64,000 nucleotides of DNA from NCBI GenBank assembly GCA_047967505.1, contig CM106541.1. The stretch is one strand, 5' to 3'. Origin of the DNA: Dipteris shenzhenensis. Lineage: Eukaryota > Polypodiophyta > Polypodiopsida > Gleicheniales. The notes under the pieces are model-generated. The model was not told the origin of the DNA. It worked only from the letters and a program-made list of their open reading frames with translations, and made no database searches. Shown here piece by piece: positions 31,984 to 44,034 of this stretch. The stretch's first letter is position 1. Every line of letters begins with the position of its first letter. The position numbers and the translations under genes were made by a program.

Positions 31984-34900
31984 ATGGCTTCGAGTTTTGG
32001 TTCCAAGGCGTCTTTCAAATATCTTAAACACGCTTGGTATTTTATGGAGCGCAAATCAAAGTATTTTTTTGTGATCACTGCCGAGAATGTGTCAAGCGTG
32101 AAATATTCTCCAGAGGCAGTAAGAAATGGTGGCATGGTCTCAACCATCAACAATAAAGAAAACAATTTGATAGAAGTTGTGTGCAAAGGGAATGATGATG
32201 ATGTGGTCTACAAGTTATGAGTTACGCACAAGCACTTCTTGAAACCCTTACCAAATTCAATTGAGGGATCCCAAGAATTACTTAGTGCCTTGGAAGCATT
32301 GAAGAAAATGTGGGATGCATTTCCAAGTGGTGGTGTTTTACCTTTAGTAGCAGTAAGTCTGCCATCTATAACATGTAGCCCTCAAGTTGTACTGCCAATA
32401 TTTGTGGCGATAACTACGGAATCTCTGACAAGAGTAACTACAATATCTATGGCAGTAACTACAGTATCTCCAACTGTACCTACACCATCGACTGCTGCAA
32501 CTACAGGAACAAGAAGGAGTGATCGTGGAGTAGATTCAAGTTTCATAGCTATTCCCAGAAAGAGAGCCAAAATAACTCCTACTCCACATGCAGATCGTTC
32601 AAGTGTAGGTTATTTAAAACCAGGTGAAAAATTGGATAGTGATGATCAGGAGGATCTGCAAGAAGAAGATACAAGTCTCGCAAACTTTTCTATAAGTGTG
32701 GCAGACTTACATCCTCCGGAGGATGAGGGGTACATTTGGGGATTTTCACAATTCAGCATGGCCACAATGCTTATTGATCGAGCTTCGTTGTTCACAAATC
32801 AAAGAAAGCTAGATAAGACATTTGCACCTTTTAAGAGACTTCAAGAAGATGATCCTACATTGCCTGATGTCACATTTCAAAAGCGCGTGGACTTTCTTGA
32901 TGCTTTTGAGAACTTTAGAAGGAGTGACTTTGTTCATGAAGCGGCTTTGTACCAAAGCCGATATGGGACTGACATCGAGAAGAGATACATGCTGGCAAAG
33001 AATAGATTCTTGGAAAGATGCAGGTTTGAGCCCATTGATGGGCAACACCTAAACCCTAAACCCTAAACCCTAAACACTTTTGTGAAGCTTGCAAGATCGC
33101 CCTTGATGAGGGAAGAAAAGGAAACTTACCACAGATTGAGTGGATGGAAAAGTTTTAACAGGTCATTTGTCATGTATGCATATTTAACGATGACTCGAAG
33201 TACATTCTAGAATCAAAAAGGCTGAATTCTGCTCCATTTAGGTTGAAAAAAAGCTCTTCTCTTTCTGAGATGCTGATAAAGGCAAGGGAGTTATGGGTGG
33301 GCTGTGGAAAGCCACAAACAGTGAAGCGTAGGAGACCTACATCTGAGTACATGGCAAAGAGGACTCAGTTCTATAGATGCTTGAAAGGTGTTGTAAGCAA
33401 TACTCAAGGCGTACCAAGCAATAAGGTTGAGGCAAAGGATCTGAACACTACCGTTGCAAGATACAGGGATGTTACTTGCATTGTCTTCCACAAGGACTCT
33501 GTGTTTCAGAGCATAGTGGATGTTTGCCAAGCATATGAAATAGGAAAGATATCCTTTGAGGCACCAGAGCACACTGCAACTTAGAAGAAAGAAATAATGA
33601 AACCGATGTCTAGAGCATTAAGGTTTGTTCCAGATGCAATAATAGAAGAAGTATGCAAGAAGATCCTAAGCGGTGACTACTTCTTTGGAAAGAAGAGCAA
33701 GCATAGCAACTTGGATGAAGTGGTCACCCGAATGATTCAAAGTGAGGCTGCTCTCTCGGTAGTATTGTTTTTATTGAAATTTGATGATGAGTTAGCTGGC
33801 AAGTCAATTGATGTGGATAAGAAGAAAGCACTTAGCGTAGTTCAACTCCTTGATAAGGCATGGGCTAGAAAGTGGTTGGCTTCAATGGATGCAGATGCCA
33901 CACCAACAAAGGATCTAAGAGCTAAAATGCCAAAGGTTGTCGAGACAGAATACATGGACATCAAGAAAAAGGCCTTGCAGTCCACTGCCCAAGGTAGAGC
34001 AATTGGTGGTTTACATGATGGTTCTCCATTCAGCTTCTCGTATGATATCTTGCTATCAGAGAATGATACAAAATTTGCACACATCAATGGCATTGATACA
34101 GAGCATTTCATAACAGTGAGCGGTCATGCTTGGGAGAAGCCATGTGTATTTTTCATGGATGAATTGCAAGACCTTGCAGTGTCACAGATAGTTGCACTTT
34201 GTACGGTTTATTATAGAAGGTCCTATGGCAAATAAGAAAAGATCAACGTTGGTCATGTTCGTGATAGAATCACAAGGGGATGCCTTGTATGCGACTTTGA
34301 CATCTGCATTTGGGTATTTACTTTCAAAAGTATGCCATGGTATAGTCCTACGCAATCATATGGTTGTCTTGGAAGGCACTGGCATTCAAGTCTTGCAACC
34401 TCTCTTGATGTGCGTCTTATCCAGGGGTGGTGGCAATCTAATCAAAATTCCTTTAAGGACTCTCGAGCTTCATTACTTTGAGGACAATAAGGTTAAGCTT
34501 GATGTAACAATGGTGGATTACAGAAAGTCGATGCATCCTGATGTGATACTAGAGATGACAAAGAATTTACTAAATGATGGGTGGGAAGTAGCATTGTATC
34601 GAATGGGTTTTGCTGCTGAGAAATTGCTACGCCAAGGTAGAGATGTAAATGTCATTGATACCCCCCATGAGATTGAGTTCTTTGACACATATTACAGTTG
34701 CGCTACCTTCTTTGAAGAGGAAAAGTCAAAGAAGAGGGTAGTGAGGAAAATGTCAAAGACGAGGGCAGTGAGTCTGAGGGTGATTATTCTAGCTCAGGTG
34801 ATGATGAGGATGAAAGCTCTGAATCCAATGACTTACGCCAAGAAGAAATCTGCACAAAGAATAAGGGTGATCAATTGTCAACTAGAGTCAAGGAAGTTCC

Positions 34901-35372
34901 ACTCATCATATGAGAAGGCCCGCGGCAGCAAGAAGTAGTAGTACAGCATGTCATAGGAAAGGTTAAGGCTAAAGAGGTGGAAGCACTTCCCTTGAAATTA
35001 AAAGTGAGGAAGGCACCCTTGATCTTGGGTGAAGGACATGCAAGTGGATCAAGAAAGGAAGCCTTACCCAAAGAAGGTATGGACGAGGAAAAGCATGACC
35101 AAGAGGAGTTACCAGGAGGCATAGATGGTTCTTCAACCATGACCTTACGGACTCCAGAGCAGCCTACTAGTCAGGTGCTTGGAACTAAAGAGCAAACTAT
35201 TGAGGACCTTGCTACTGAGACTCCAGTCTTAGAGCAGCCTATTAGTCAGGACCTTGGTAGTCAAGGGCGCATTGAGGATATTGGTACTATCTTAGAGCAG
35301 CCTATTAGTCAAGACCCTGGTAGTCAAGGGCCTGGCATTGAGGACATTGGTATTGAAAAACATGATGGCTAA
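31984..35372 (+). pseudogene. Unrecognised long gene (~1,100 aa), broken
   Basis: Successive plus-strand blocks form one interrupted protein: 31984-32220, 32221-33045, 33075-33584, 33585-34200, 34192-34735 and 34736-35372. In-frame stops lie at 32218, about 33157, 33582 and about 34910 (sites of CAA, CAG or CGA type). Frameshifts lie at 33046-33074 (telomeric insertion), about 34200 and about 34735. An acceptor-like TTGTTTTGCAG lies just before the ATG at 31984. Visible parts: an N-terminal folded region, a Ser/Thr/Pro/Val linker with a basic PRKRAK patch, a Cys-pair region (FCEAC, ICHVC) resembling a zinc site, a globular core (ITVSGHAWEKPCVFFMDELQ, ESQGDALYATLTSAFGYLL, VMHPD-type), an acidic Ser/Glu/Asp tail and about three 20-aa repeats around LEQPISQDLGSQG. 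No known domain is recognised. It may be a host gene family or a mobile-element protein. Confidence 0.65.
33046..33074 (+). repeat. 29-bp telomeric-repeat insertion in the unrecognised gene
   Basis: Four CCCTAAA-type units lie between GGGCAA and CACTTTTGT, with CAC present at both borders. Removing 29 bp would place upstream frame 1 in register with the downstream frame (DGQH then FCEAC). The tract is therefore an insertion into coding sequence, not intron or linker. Confidence 0.85.
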
Positions 35373-35435
35373 CGGATTTGTAATCACAAGTTTTGAACTT
35401 TGCAAGTTTTGAACTTCTATGTAATGCGAATATCT

Positions 35436-35441
35436 AATAAA
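35436..35441 (+). terminator. Poly(A) signal AATAAA of the unrecognised gene
   Basis: AATAAA lies 64 bp after the stop at 35370-35372, a plausible spacing for a plant 3' UTR. Confidence 0.5.
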
Positions 35442-35613
35442 AAGTTTACCTTTTGATTTCTTCTCTCATTATTGTGTCTAAAGATTGTTTATGAGGTCCA
35501 TTTTATACTTAATGGTGTATTTTAAACTTTATGTCAATGTATTTTTATAGTTAAGGGTGCTTTTTAATACCAAGTGAGGTGAATATATACACCACTTACA
35601 CAAAAGGATTTAA

Positions 35614-35691
35614 TATGTACACTACCTTTCTAAGGGGTTTATGTACACTACCTTTCTAAGGGGTTTATCTACACCACCTTTCTAAAAGAAA
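35614..35691. repeat. 26-bp tandem repeat, three copies
   Basis: The unit is ATGTACACTACCTTTCTAAG plus GGGTTT. The third copy is diverged. Looser relatives (ACACCACCTTTTTAAG) continue to about 35830. Confidence 0.85.
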
Positions 35692-36058
35692 TGGTCATAA
35701 AGGTGTGCACACCACTTATACATAAAGGTGTTTATTTACACCACCTTTTTAAGAGAATTGGTTATCTATTGATGTTCTTAGGTGATAGTAGCTCAACTCA
35801 TAAGAAGTTATGAAGATGTTTATGTAGACCACCTTTGTAAGAGATTTGGTTATGCATTGATGTTCTTAGTATGTAATCACCAAATCTTTTGTTTTGAGTT
35901 GTCAAATCTAGTTCAAAAAACAACATTACTAGTATATTCAGAATTTTTAGAATATTTTTTCGTCCATTTCTCAAATTGGACTTTACACAAGTCCAAAAAT
36001 TTTGAATAGTGTGTTAACCTCTCTCTATGAAACCTCCTACTTTGAATATGCAACCTAG

Positions 36059-36060
<2 letters not shown>

Positions 36061-36102
<42 letters not shown>
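36061..36102. repeat. (TC)n microsatellite
   Basis: About 21 uninterrupted TC units. Confidence 0.97.
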
Positions 36103-36105
<3 letters not shown>

Positions 36106-38455
36106 GCTCCTAGTTCTTTCTTTGCATCCTATCTCTTTATTTCTTGGCAATAGCCTCAGAGTAGCATCACTTAAAATAGATGTTGAAGAGGTGAGATCCT
36201 GAGTGAAGTGGAGTTTGTGAATTCAACTATCAGTGAGGAACAAATCAACTTGAGACCAGAGCAGAGTAGCAACACTTCAAGCCAATGAAATCTTTACAAA
36301 CACTCCTGTTGAATTAATAGCATCTCCAGGACCATCAAAGTTCATACTCAGATTTCCTATCAAAAAATGGTATATGCCTCTGCAAGAAACACGTTTGCTT
36401 TTCTATTTCTTAAATGACATTGCAAATGAGGGTAGGTGGCGATGCTTTATGCTACTTTTGTAGGTGCGTCTAGTTTATGTGTCTCTGGGACTTGAGGATG
36501 TCAATGCAGAGACATTGACGCAACTGACCCATCAAGAAAAAGAGGTATAGCAATTTTAAAGGCACACTTGACTTCAAAATTCATAAATAAACAACAAATC
36601 ACATCCGAATACTACACACATTGTTAAACTATCAAATCTAAAATAGATTAAAAAATTTTGAATGAACAGTACGTGATTCTCAGTGGCCCCTCTTGCATTC
36701 TAGGAGGTTGAAGTTGATGGATCTTGGTCCAAAACAAATTATATTTTGCCAAACATCTCGAAATCTATTTCAAACAATCTTTTGGAGAAAAATACACACA
36801 TTAAGAGTGTAGTGATGCTTCTTCTTATAAGAAAGCCTCTATAAGCTCACTTTTTATGAAATTTCTTATTAAAAAAACAAATATTTCAACATTTTCAAAA
36901 AATTAAGTAAAAGAATACAACACAACTACACAAAATGAAGTATAAACTAATTGTTTCTTCAAAGCTGCATCATTTCCACTGTCTTCAATTGTTCCAAAGG
37001 ATATCTCACCTTAACCTCTATGAAATCTGCTTGGATAGATCACAAATCTTTACAATCTCTTTGAAATCATGTCCCCTTAAAGACCAATGTTGAGATATGG
37101 ACAAGAGAAAGAGTGATTTTCATGCATAGCCAAGTGTAATGCCTAAAAATCAATCTTTTTTCAATCTTTCTCAAAGAATCTCATCTAGTAGCTCCTTCTA
37201 AGCTCGAAACACCTTGCATCATTCATGGTTCATCCAGAACAATGATTGCCTCAAATTTCTTTATGAAAATGATTTGATATCGCAACAAAATCTTAGATCA
37301 GAGAAGAAGTGATGTGATTTGAATGAAAAGTAGCCAAGATAGAGCAAGAAGAAGGTAGAGTGAATCTCCTTCAAAAATATTGAAAGTTTTGCAAGAATGA
37401 GAGTAAAATGGGAGGAAAATACAAGTGAAGAAGGGAAATGATGAGATTTTGGCATGAGATTCCATCCCATGATAGGAAGAACAGAGAGGAAAACTTCTCC
37501 CTCAAAAGAAAGGAGTAGACTTAAAAATAGGGTTGGAGCAAGAGAACTTCAAAATGGATCTCAGAAATGAGGGAGAGGGAAGAGGAATGAGAGAGAATGA
37601 AAGGACTGTGGTAGTTGGGATGGGAGAATATGGTTTTAGGACAAATGGTACAAGTTTGGTTGAGAGACTAGGTTTTTCAATTTGGTTATTGTTCAAAAAC
37701 GTGATCAGAGAGTGGAGGCAGCAAGTCGGAATCCTATTGCATCAAACTTTGGACCTTTAAATAAAGAAATAGAAAAGTCAAGCCATTTCCAATAGTCTAT
37801 TTCCCTCTACTATCCAATACTTTACTCAGTTTTAGTCACCTTATCCTTCCATGTCACTAGCCCAAGGGCTCTCTTATAGGGCCCCTTTTTGAGTCCAAAT
37901 TTTTTGTAATGGGTACTTGGCACTTGGCCTAGTCACTAGTGTATCCCTTTCCCATTAAACCTCTCAATAGATGAGCAATTTACCAATTGAGTTCTTTTAA
38001 TATTGGCAATGTCTAATTGCATACAATGCTCTTGATGTGTGAGCACATATTTCTAAAAAATCATTCATGTTTCCTTTTGGGATCATATGCAATCAAAAGT
38101 TATGCCTTGTTGAAATGATCAAGAAGAAGGGTTAAAATGATTCTGTGGCATTATGTGATCACATGGTAGTGTGTGTTTACATGCTGCTTACAAAAATGTG
38201 CCTATGTAGTGGTGTACCTATGAAGCATGGTGCAGATGTGGACTATGTGTTCACATGCAAAATAATGATTGTGCTTAACAAGAAGTTATGATGTTACGTG
38301 TGTTTGTACCATGTGGCAATGTGCTGACTAGTAGGCTATCATTTGGCAATGATAATGTGCCACTACCACATGCTTGCTAAGGTTGTAGTCTAGTGACATA
38401 ACATCTATTGCTAATGATGTGGTAGGTTGGCACATGATTGTTCACTATTTGACAT
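36103..38455. other. Intergenic, nothing recognised
   Basis: AT-rich DNA. Short open frames near 37261-37760 have purine-biased composition and no recognisable domain. TG-rich, ACATG-containing sequence near 38040-38440 has no identity. Confidence 0.45.
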
Positions 38456-38808
38456 TGTGAAGATAGTGGGAGAGAGGGAAGGAGTCTCACTTGCAGCTTT
38501 CTCACATGCACAATGGGGGAATACACACAAAGGTGGAGGCTGAAAACAGTTTTCCTCTTCTTAGTTGTGAAAGCCAAAAGAACTCTAGTACAAAGAAAAT
38601 AGAAGAACCCTATATGTGGGTCTCAAACCAAACTCAACTAACTAAGGTGGCATACTAACTGAGCCACAAACTAGTGTAGATAAGGATAGCTATCATCCAG
38701 CTATTATTCGTGGGCGGTGTACCAACCGCATCTCCAACTAACAAGTCGGTGACATAAGTGCACAACAGTCACCCTGGCATATCGCGAGTGGAGCTCGATA
38801 TCTCAACA
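38456..38808 (-). repeat. Copia 1 3' LTR
   Basis: On the minus strand it begins TGTTGAGATATCGAG and ends CTATCTTCACA, the TG...CA ends of an LTR. It is preceded by a polypurine tract GAGGGGGAG at 38809-38817. Confidence 0.95.
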
Positions 38809-41800
38809 CTCCCCCTCGAGCTCAATCCCAAATCCTGCACACCAAGCAGGTATCTGAACTTGTGCAGCTTCTCTGCGCCCAATGCTTTTGTGAATATGTC
38901 AGCTACCTGATCCTCTGTGCTGACATAAACTAGATCAATAAGACCTAGTAAAACCTTCTCCCACACATAGTGATAATGCACCTCAATGTGCTTTGTTCTA
39001 GCATGAAAGACTGGGTTCTTTGCCAAATGTATACTGCTCATGTTGTCACAATAAATGACAACCGGTCCATCTGTAGATTGATGCATATCATAAAGTAGCT
39101 TATGCAACCAAGCTACCTCACATGCAGCCATTGCTGCACCCCTGTACTCAGCCTCTGTGCTCGACAAGGCAATTGTAGGCTGTTTCTTGCTGCTCCAAGT
39201 GACTGGAGCATCCCAAAAGAGAACACATATCCATTGGTAGATCGCCTATCAGAGATACTACCAGCCCAATCAGCATCAGTGTATCCATGCAACTGTATCT
39301 GAACCCCAGCCTCATAAAATAGTCCATACTGCAATGTGGACTTCACCTACCTGAGTATGCGTCTAGCCTCATCCAAATGCGGTTTCCTTGGAGCCTGCAT
39401 AAACTGACTTACCAACCCAATAGCATAGCTCAAATCTGGCCTGGTAATAGTCATGTAAATCAAACTTCCTACTATGCGTCTGTACATAGTAGGGTCCTCC
39501 AGAAGCTCACCTGAATCTGCGCTCAGCTTCACATTCTACTCCAAAGGAACTGAAATAGGCTTACAGCCTGTCATCCCATATTTGGACAGCATGTCCAATC
39601 CATACTGCCTCTGCAAGAGCTATATCCCACTTGGTGATCTAATCACCTCAATGCCCAAGAAATAATGCAGCTCTCCCAAATCCTTCATCTCAATCTTCTG
39701 CCTCAATAGCATTTTCACATGAAGGATATCTTCATCACTATCACCTGTGATGATCAAATCATCAACATAAATGACCAGCAGCATAATCCCTTTCTCTGTT
39801 TTTCTCACATAGAGTGAGAAATCTGCCTTGGAAATTTGAAAGCCAATAGTGACAAGATACTGTCCTATCTTGTCAGACCATGCTCTAGGTGCTTGCTTCA
39901 AGCCATACAAGGCTTTCTTCAACCTGCAAACAAACTCAGGATGAGTAGCATGAACATAACCTGCTGGCTGCTCCATAAAGACCTCTTCTTGCAAATCACC
40001 ATGCAAGAAGGCATTCTTTACATCCATCTGATGTAAAGACCATCCCTTTGATGCAGCCATAGCAATGGCTGCTCTTACGGTTGCCATCCTTGCAACCGGG
40101 CTGAAAGTTTCTTCATAATCAATGCCATATGTCTGTGCATAACCCTTGACAACTAATCTTGCCTTGTATCTATTCACAGAACCATCTGCATTGTGCTTGA
40201 TCTTATAAACCCACTTACAGCCAATTGCATTCTTGTCTTTAGGTAAAGGCACCAATTCCCATGTAGCATTTGCATCCAAGGCATCCATTTCTTCATCCAT
40301 GGCTTTCTCCCATTTTTCATTTCCCACGGCTTGCTCAAAAGAAATGGGTTCTGGTTCCTGTATCACTTTGACCATATAGGCATAGTGAATGGCTGTAAAT
40401 CCATCATATTTCAGCCTATCCACAGGATACCTGACCCTGGTAGACCTGTGCAAAATAGGCTCACTTCCAGGTGCTCTCAAAACATCCCTGGTCTTCCTTA
40501 CTCCAGGTGTAACAACAGAAGGAATACCCAACTCATCATCAATGCTCTGTTCTGAGCCACTGGATTCACCATCCACACAAGAGTGACCTGCATTCACATC
40601 AAACATGGGCTGATCTACCTTCTCTTTTTCTTTTTGTGATACCTGCATACCACTCTTTGCATTGCTTTAAGGGGATTCTCCTGATCTCAATCTGCCTGTC
40701 CATGGCGAAGTATGTGAACCACTGGTAGAGGACACTCCAGGTCCACTGATATTTTGTGATTGCTGGTTTGCATTTTGTGCAGCATTATCATTTTGTGCAT
40801 CTACATCAATCATCACATTTACTGGTTTATACCAGCTGCTCATCTCATCAAAAACAACATCTCTGCTCACTATGAACTTACGTGTAGAAGGGTTATAGCA
40901 TCTATACCCTTTCTGCTACAGAGAATAACCAATAAAGACGCACTTCTCAGCTTTTGGATCCAACTTGGACCTCAACTCATCTGGCACATGGACATAGGCA
41001 ATGCAACCAAAAATCTTCAAATGAGAAATATCTGGTTTCCTACTAGTATACATCTCCTCTGGCATCATGCCATGTATTGCTGCAGTGGGAGTCCTGTTCA
41101 TTATATAGACTGCTGTAGCAACTGCTTCAACCCAATAATAATCTGGTAGATCTTTTTCATTTAGCATAGCCTGAGATACCTCTCCAATATGCCTGTTTTT
41201 TCTTTCTGCAATTCCATTTTGCTGTGGGGTATGACTGCATGAATATTGCTGCTTTATACCATGCTCCTGCAAGAACCTTGCAAACTCATTTGAGAGGTAC
41301 TCTCCCCCTCCATCTGACCTTAGGCATTTTATTTGCAGGCCTGTTTCTTTTTCAACCATAGCTTTGAAAGCTTTGAAGTGCCCAAACACTTCACTTTTCT
41401 TTTTCATAAAATACACCCACAGTTTTCTGCTGAAGTCATCCAGAAATGTGACAAAATAGTGACAGCCTCCAATAGATGCAGCTTTTGTAGTCCACACATC
41501 AGAGTGGATTAATTCCAATGGCTTTTTACTCTCTTGAACATGCCTAGGAAAAGGTTTCCTTGCCTGTTTCCCAAATTGACAGGCTTCACAAACCTTGTGC
41601 ATTTCTGCAACCTTGAATTTAGGCAATTCTGCAACAATATTTTGGGCTTGCATTGATTTAAGTCACTGTATATTAACATGACCAATGCGTTTATGCCAGA
41701 TATCAATATCTGCAACTACACCGGTCCCATGTGCAAACATTGCTGCACTCAATTCAGGCATGTCTGCATCCAACGTAAACATCCTGCCCTTCTTCTTTCC

Positions 41801-42340
41801 TTTTGCTATCAAGCGACCATTATTTTTCATATCCTCAACAAAGCATCCATGAGGATTAAATCTGACCTGCAAGCCCTGCTCAACCATCTGACCAACAGAA
41901 ACCAGGTTCTTGGTGATGTTCGGGACATGAAATACATCAGACAAGTATTTCTTTTTCCCATCCTGCATAGACAAAGGAATTTTGCCAATCTGCACAATAG
42001 GATGTGCAGTATCATCACCAGTCTCCACAAATCCTAGCTTTTCCATCTTCCTTGCATCTTGCATCCATTCTGCATGACCTGTCATGTGGTTTGATGCACC
42101 TGAGTCAACATACCACACATCATTTTGTTCTTCTGCACTTGTCACAGAATTGGTCATATGCTGCACCATAAATAGATGCTCATTTCTGTCATCACGCTGC
42201 CTGCTAGAAGATGCATAATTGCCTTGCTGCAATTTTCCATTCATAATGTCATTCTGCTTTTTGTAGCAGTCCTTAGCCATATGACCCATTTTGCCACAAT
42301 AGTAGCATTCAACATTGCTGTTTGCATTTTGGCTTCTCTA
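38809..42340 (-). pseudogene. Copia 1 pol: protease, integrase, RT, RNase H
   Basis: Order and motifs on the minus strand: zinc knuckle CYYCGKMGHMAKDC (about 42265-42310), aspartic protease WYVDSGASNHM (about 42100), GAG-pre-integrase WHKRIGHVN, HHCC with CEACQFGK, integrase core with HSDVW, LRSDGGGEY and NGIAERKNR (the D, D, E triad retained), FGCIAYVHVP, RT with KARLVVKGYAQ, QMDVKNAFLHGDL and YVDDLIITG, then RNase H with GYTDADWAGS, SSTEAEYRGA and CDNMSSIHLAKNP. Integrase before RT defines copia. Nonsense codons occur near 41665, 40917, 40667, 39618, 39545 and 39350, with a one-base frameshift near 39215. The active-site motifs otherwise look intact. Confidence 0.93.
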
Positions 42341-43132
42341 CCATCCACCACGGCCTCTTTGGCTCCCCCTGCCTCTAGAGTTACCACGTCCTCTTGCATA
42401 GGACTGGTTTTCTTGCGTTTGCTACATATTCTGATTTCTACCACAGCCTGCAGATCGGCCTCCTCTACCTCTTCCTCTACCTCTGCCAGCATTTGAGTAG
42501 AAGACAGCTCCTTTTGAAGTTCCTGCTGAAGAAGATGCACCACCATTTCTCTGCTCTTCAGAAATTACAAGAGCAATTAGCTCCTCAAAATCAGGAAATT
42601 TTTCACGGACGACAATGGATGTCCGGAACTGTGCATAATCCTTTCCTAGACCATTCAAGGTCACAGAAACCAAATCATCATCATTCACTGGCGACCCAAT
42701 GGAAGCAAGTGCATCTGCAATTTTCTTCACTTTCATGTGGTAGTCATTTATGCTCAAATTTTCTCTCTGCACATTGTGCAACTCCTGTTTGAGTTGCATT
42801 TTCTTGGCTTGCGTATTTGTGTTGTACATTTTTGCCAAAGTATCCCATGCCTCCTTTGGCGTACTTGCATCCTGAATATGCACAATCATGGAGTTCGAAA
42901 TACTGATAGACAGCCAGTACATAACTTTCCTGGCTCTCTCATGCCATCCTTTGAATGCCTGCATTTCCTGTTGACTGGGAACATTAGGAAGAACAGGTTC
43001 TTCTTCATTTCCTGTAATGAACTCCCAATAACCTTTTCCCATCAAGAAATTCGTCATTCTAAACTTCCATGCCTGGAAGTTGTTCTTGTCAAGCTTTTCA
43101 GTGACAATCTATGAAAGAGAATCAGATGCCAT
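42341..43132 (-). pseudogene. Copia 1 gag
   Basis: The start is the ATG at 43132, giving MASDSLS then TAG at codon 8. The frame continues with KLDKNNFQAWKFRMTNFL, the usual N-terminal copia gag segment, and then a UBN2-type capsid domain (AWDTLAKMYNT, LKQELHNVQ, INDYHMKVKKIADAL). A glycine/arginine-rich nucleocapsid stretch (GRGRGRGGR) follows, with TAG at 42422 and 42341 before the zinc knuckle counted with pol. The three stops sit where CAG is expected, a C-to-T change each. Gag would form the particle that packages element RNA. Confidence 0.9.
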
Positions 43133-43663
43133 TATAGAACACTGCAAAATATTCTGTCATTGCAAAAAACACAGCTTTTGCCTCACACGGGCAGAACTGC
43201 AAAACTGACGAAAGTGGTATTTCACCACATAGTCACTTCCTAGTGACGATTTTGCATCAACAGGCAACAATCATGAATCTGCAACTCTCAATATCTCTGC
43301 ACACAGGCATACGATGCAATTTCTGCGGCACCTTTCCACCGACTAGCCGCGCAGTGGTCACATAGCAAAAAATAGGGCCTTTTTTTGAGTGCCTGCGAAG
43401 AACTTCCGCCTTCAAAACGGGCCCCGAAACGGCCTCAAATCAGAAAAACAAAGTCACTAAGAGCTTTGCCCTCTCCCACAGCATATACTGTGCTCTCGCC
43501 ACACCGCGAAGGGCGTCTCAATCTGAAACAGTGCACTCCTGCACTTCTGGCTGTGCTACCTGCAGAGATTTGCTCCCAAACTTGAAATAGGAAAGCAACA
43601 CTAGTCCTCTTACTAGGACACCATGAACTTGGCTTGCTTTCTTGAGCTCCTTACCACGAACAA

Positions 43664-43676
43664 GGCTTTGATACCA
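43664..43676 (-). other. Copia 1 primer-binding site
   Basis: On the minus strand TGGTATCAAAGCC directly follows the 5' LTR. It differs from the initiator-Met complement TGGTATCAGAGCC by one G-to-A change. The related fragment at 20730 keeps the perfect site. Confidence 0.85.
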
Positions 43677-44029
43677 TGTGAAGATAGTGGGAGAGAGGGA
43701 AGGAGTCTCACTTGCGGCTTTCTCACATGCACAATGGGGGAATACACACAAAGGTGGAGGCTGAAAACAATTTTCCTCTTCTTAGTTGTGAAAGCCAAAA
43801 GAACTCTAGTACAAAGAAAATAGAAGAACCCTATATGTGGGTCTCAAACCAAACTCAACTAACTAAGGTGGCATACTAACTGAGCCACGAACTAGTGTAG
43901 ATAAGGATAGCTGTCATCCAGCTATTATTCGTGGGCGGTGTACCAACCGCATCTCCAGCTAACAAGTCGGTGACATAAGTGCACAACAATCACCCTGGCA
44001 TATCGCGAGTGGAGCTCGATATCTCAACA
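43677..44029 (-). repeat. Copia 1 5' LTR
   Basis: 353 bp, same ends as the 3' LTR, six substitutions relative to it and no indels. Confidence 0.95.
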
Positions 44030-44034
44030 GACAC

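Larger units (their letters stand above)
38456..44029 (-). mobile_element. Complete Ty1/copia LTR retrotransposon 1 (5,574 bp)
   Basis: Both LTRs (353 bp, 38456-38808 and 43677-44029), a primer site, a polypurine tract and the full gag-pol order are present. Flanks GACAT (38451-38455) and GACAC (44030-44034) look like a target duplication with one mismatch. The LTRs differ at six positions, all A/G on the plus strand. The coding frame keeps register over long stretches but carries about nine nonsense codons, so the copy is young and dead. A partial relative lies at 20543-21125. Confidence 0.95.

Noticed and set aside
37261-37760. Short frames on both strands near 37.5 kb
   Set aside because: Purine-biased composition, no domain, no splice structure found.
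42241-42546. 101-codon minus-strand frame over the copia 1 nucleocapsid
   Set aside because: Out-of-frame shadow of gag. The true frame contains the zinc knuckle.
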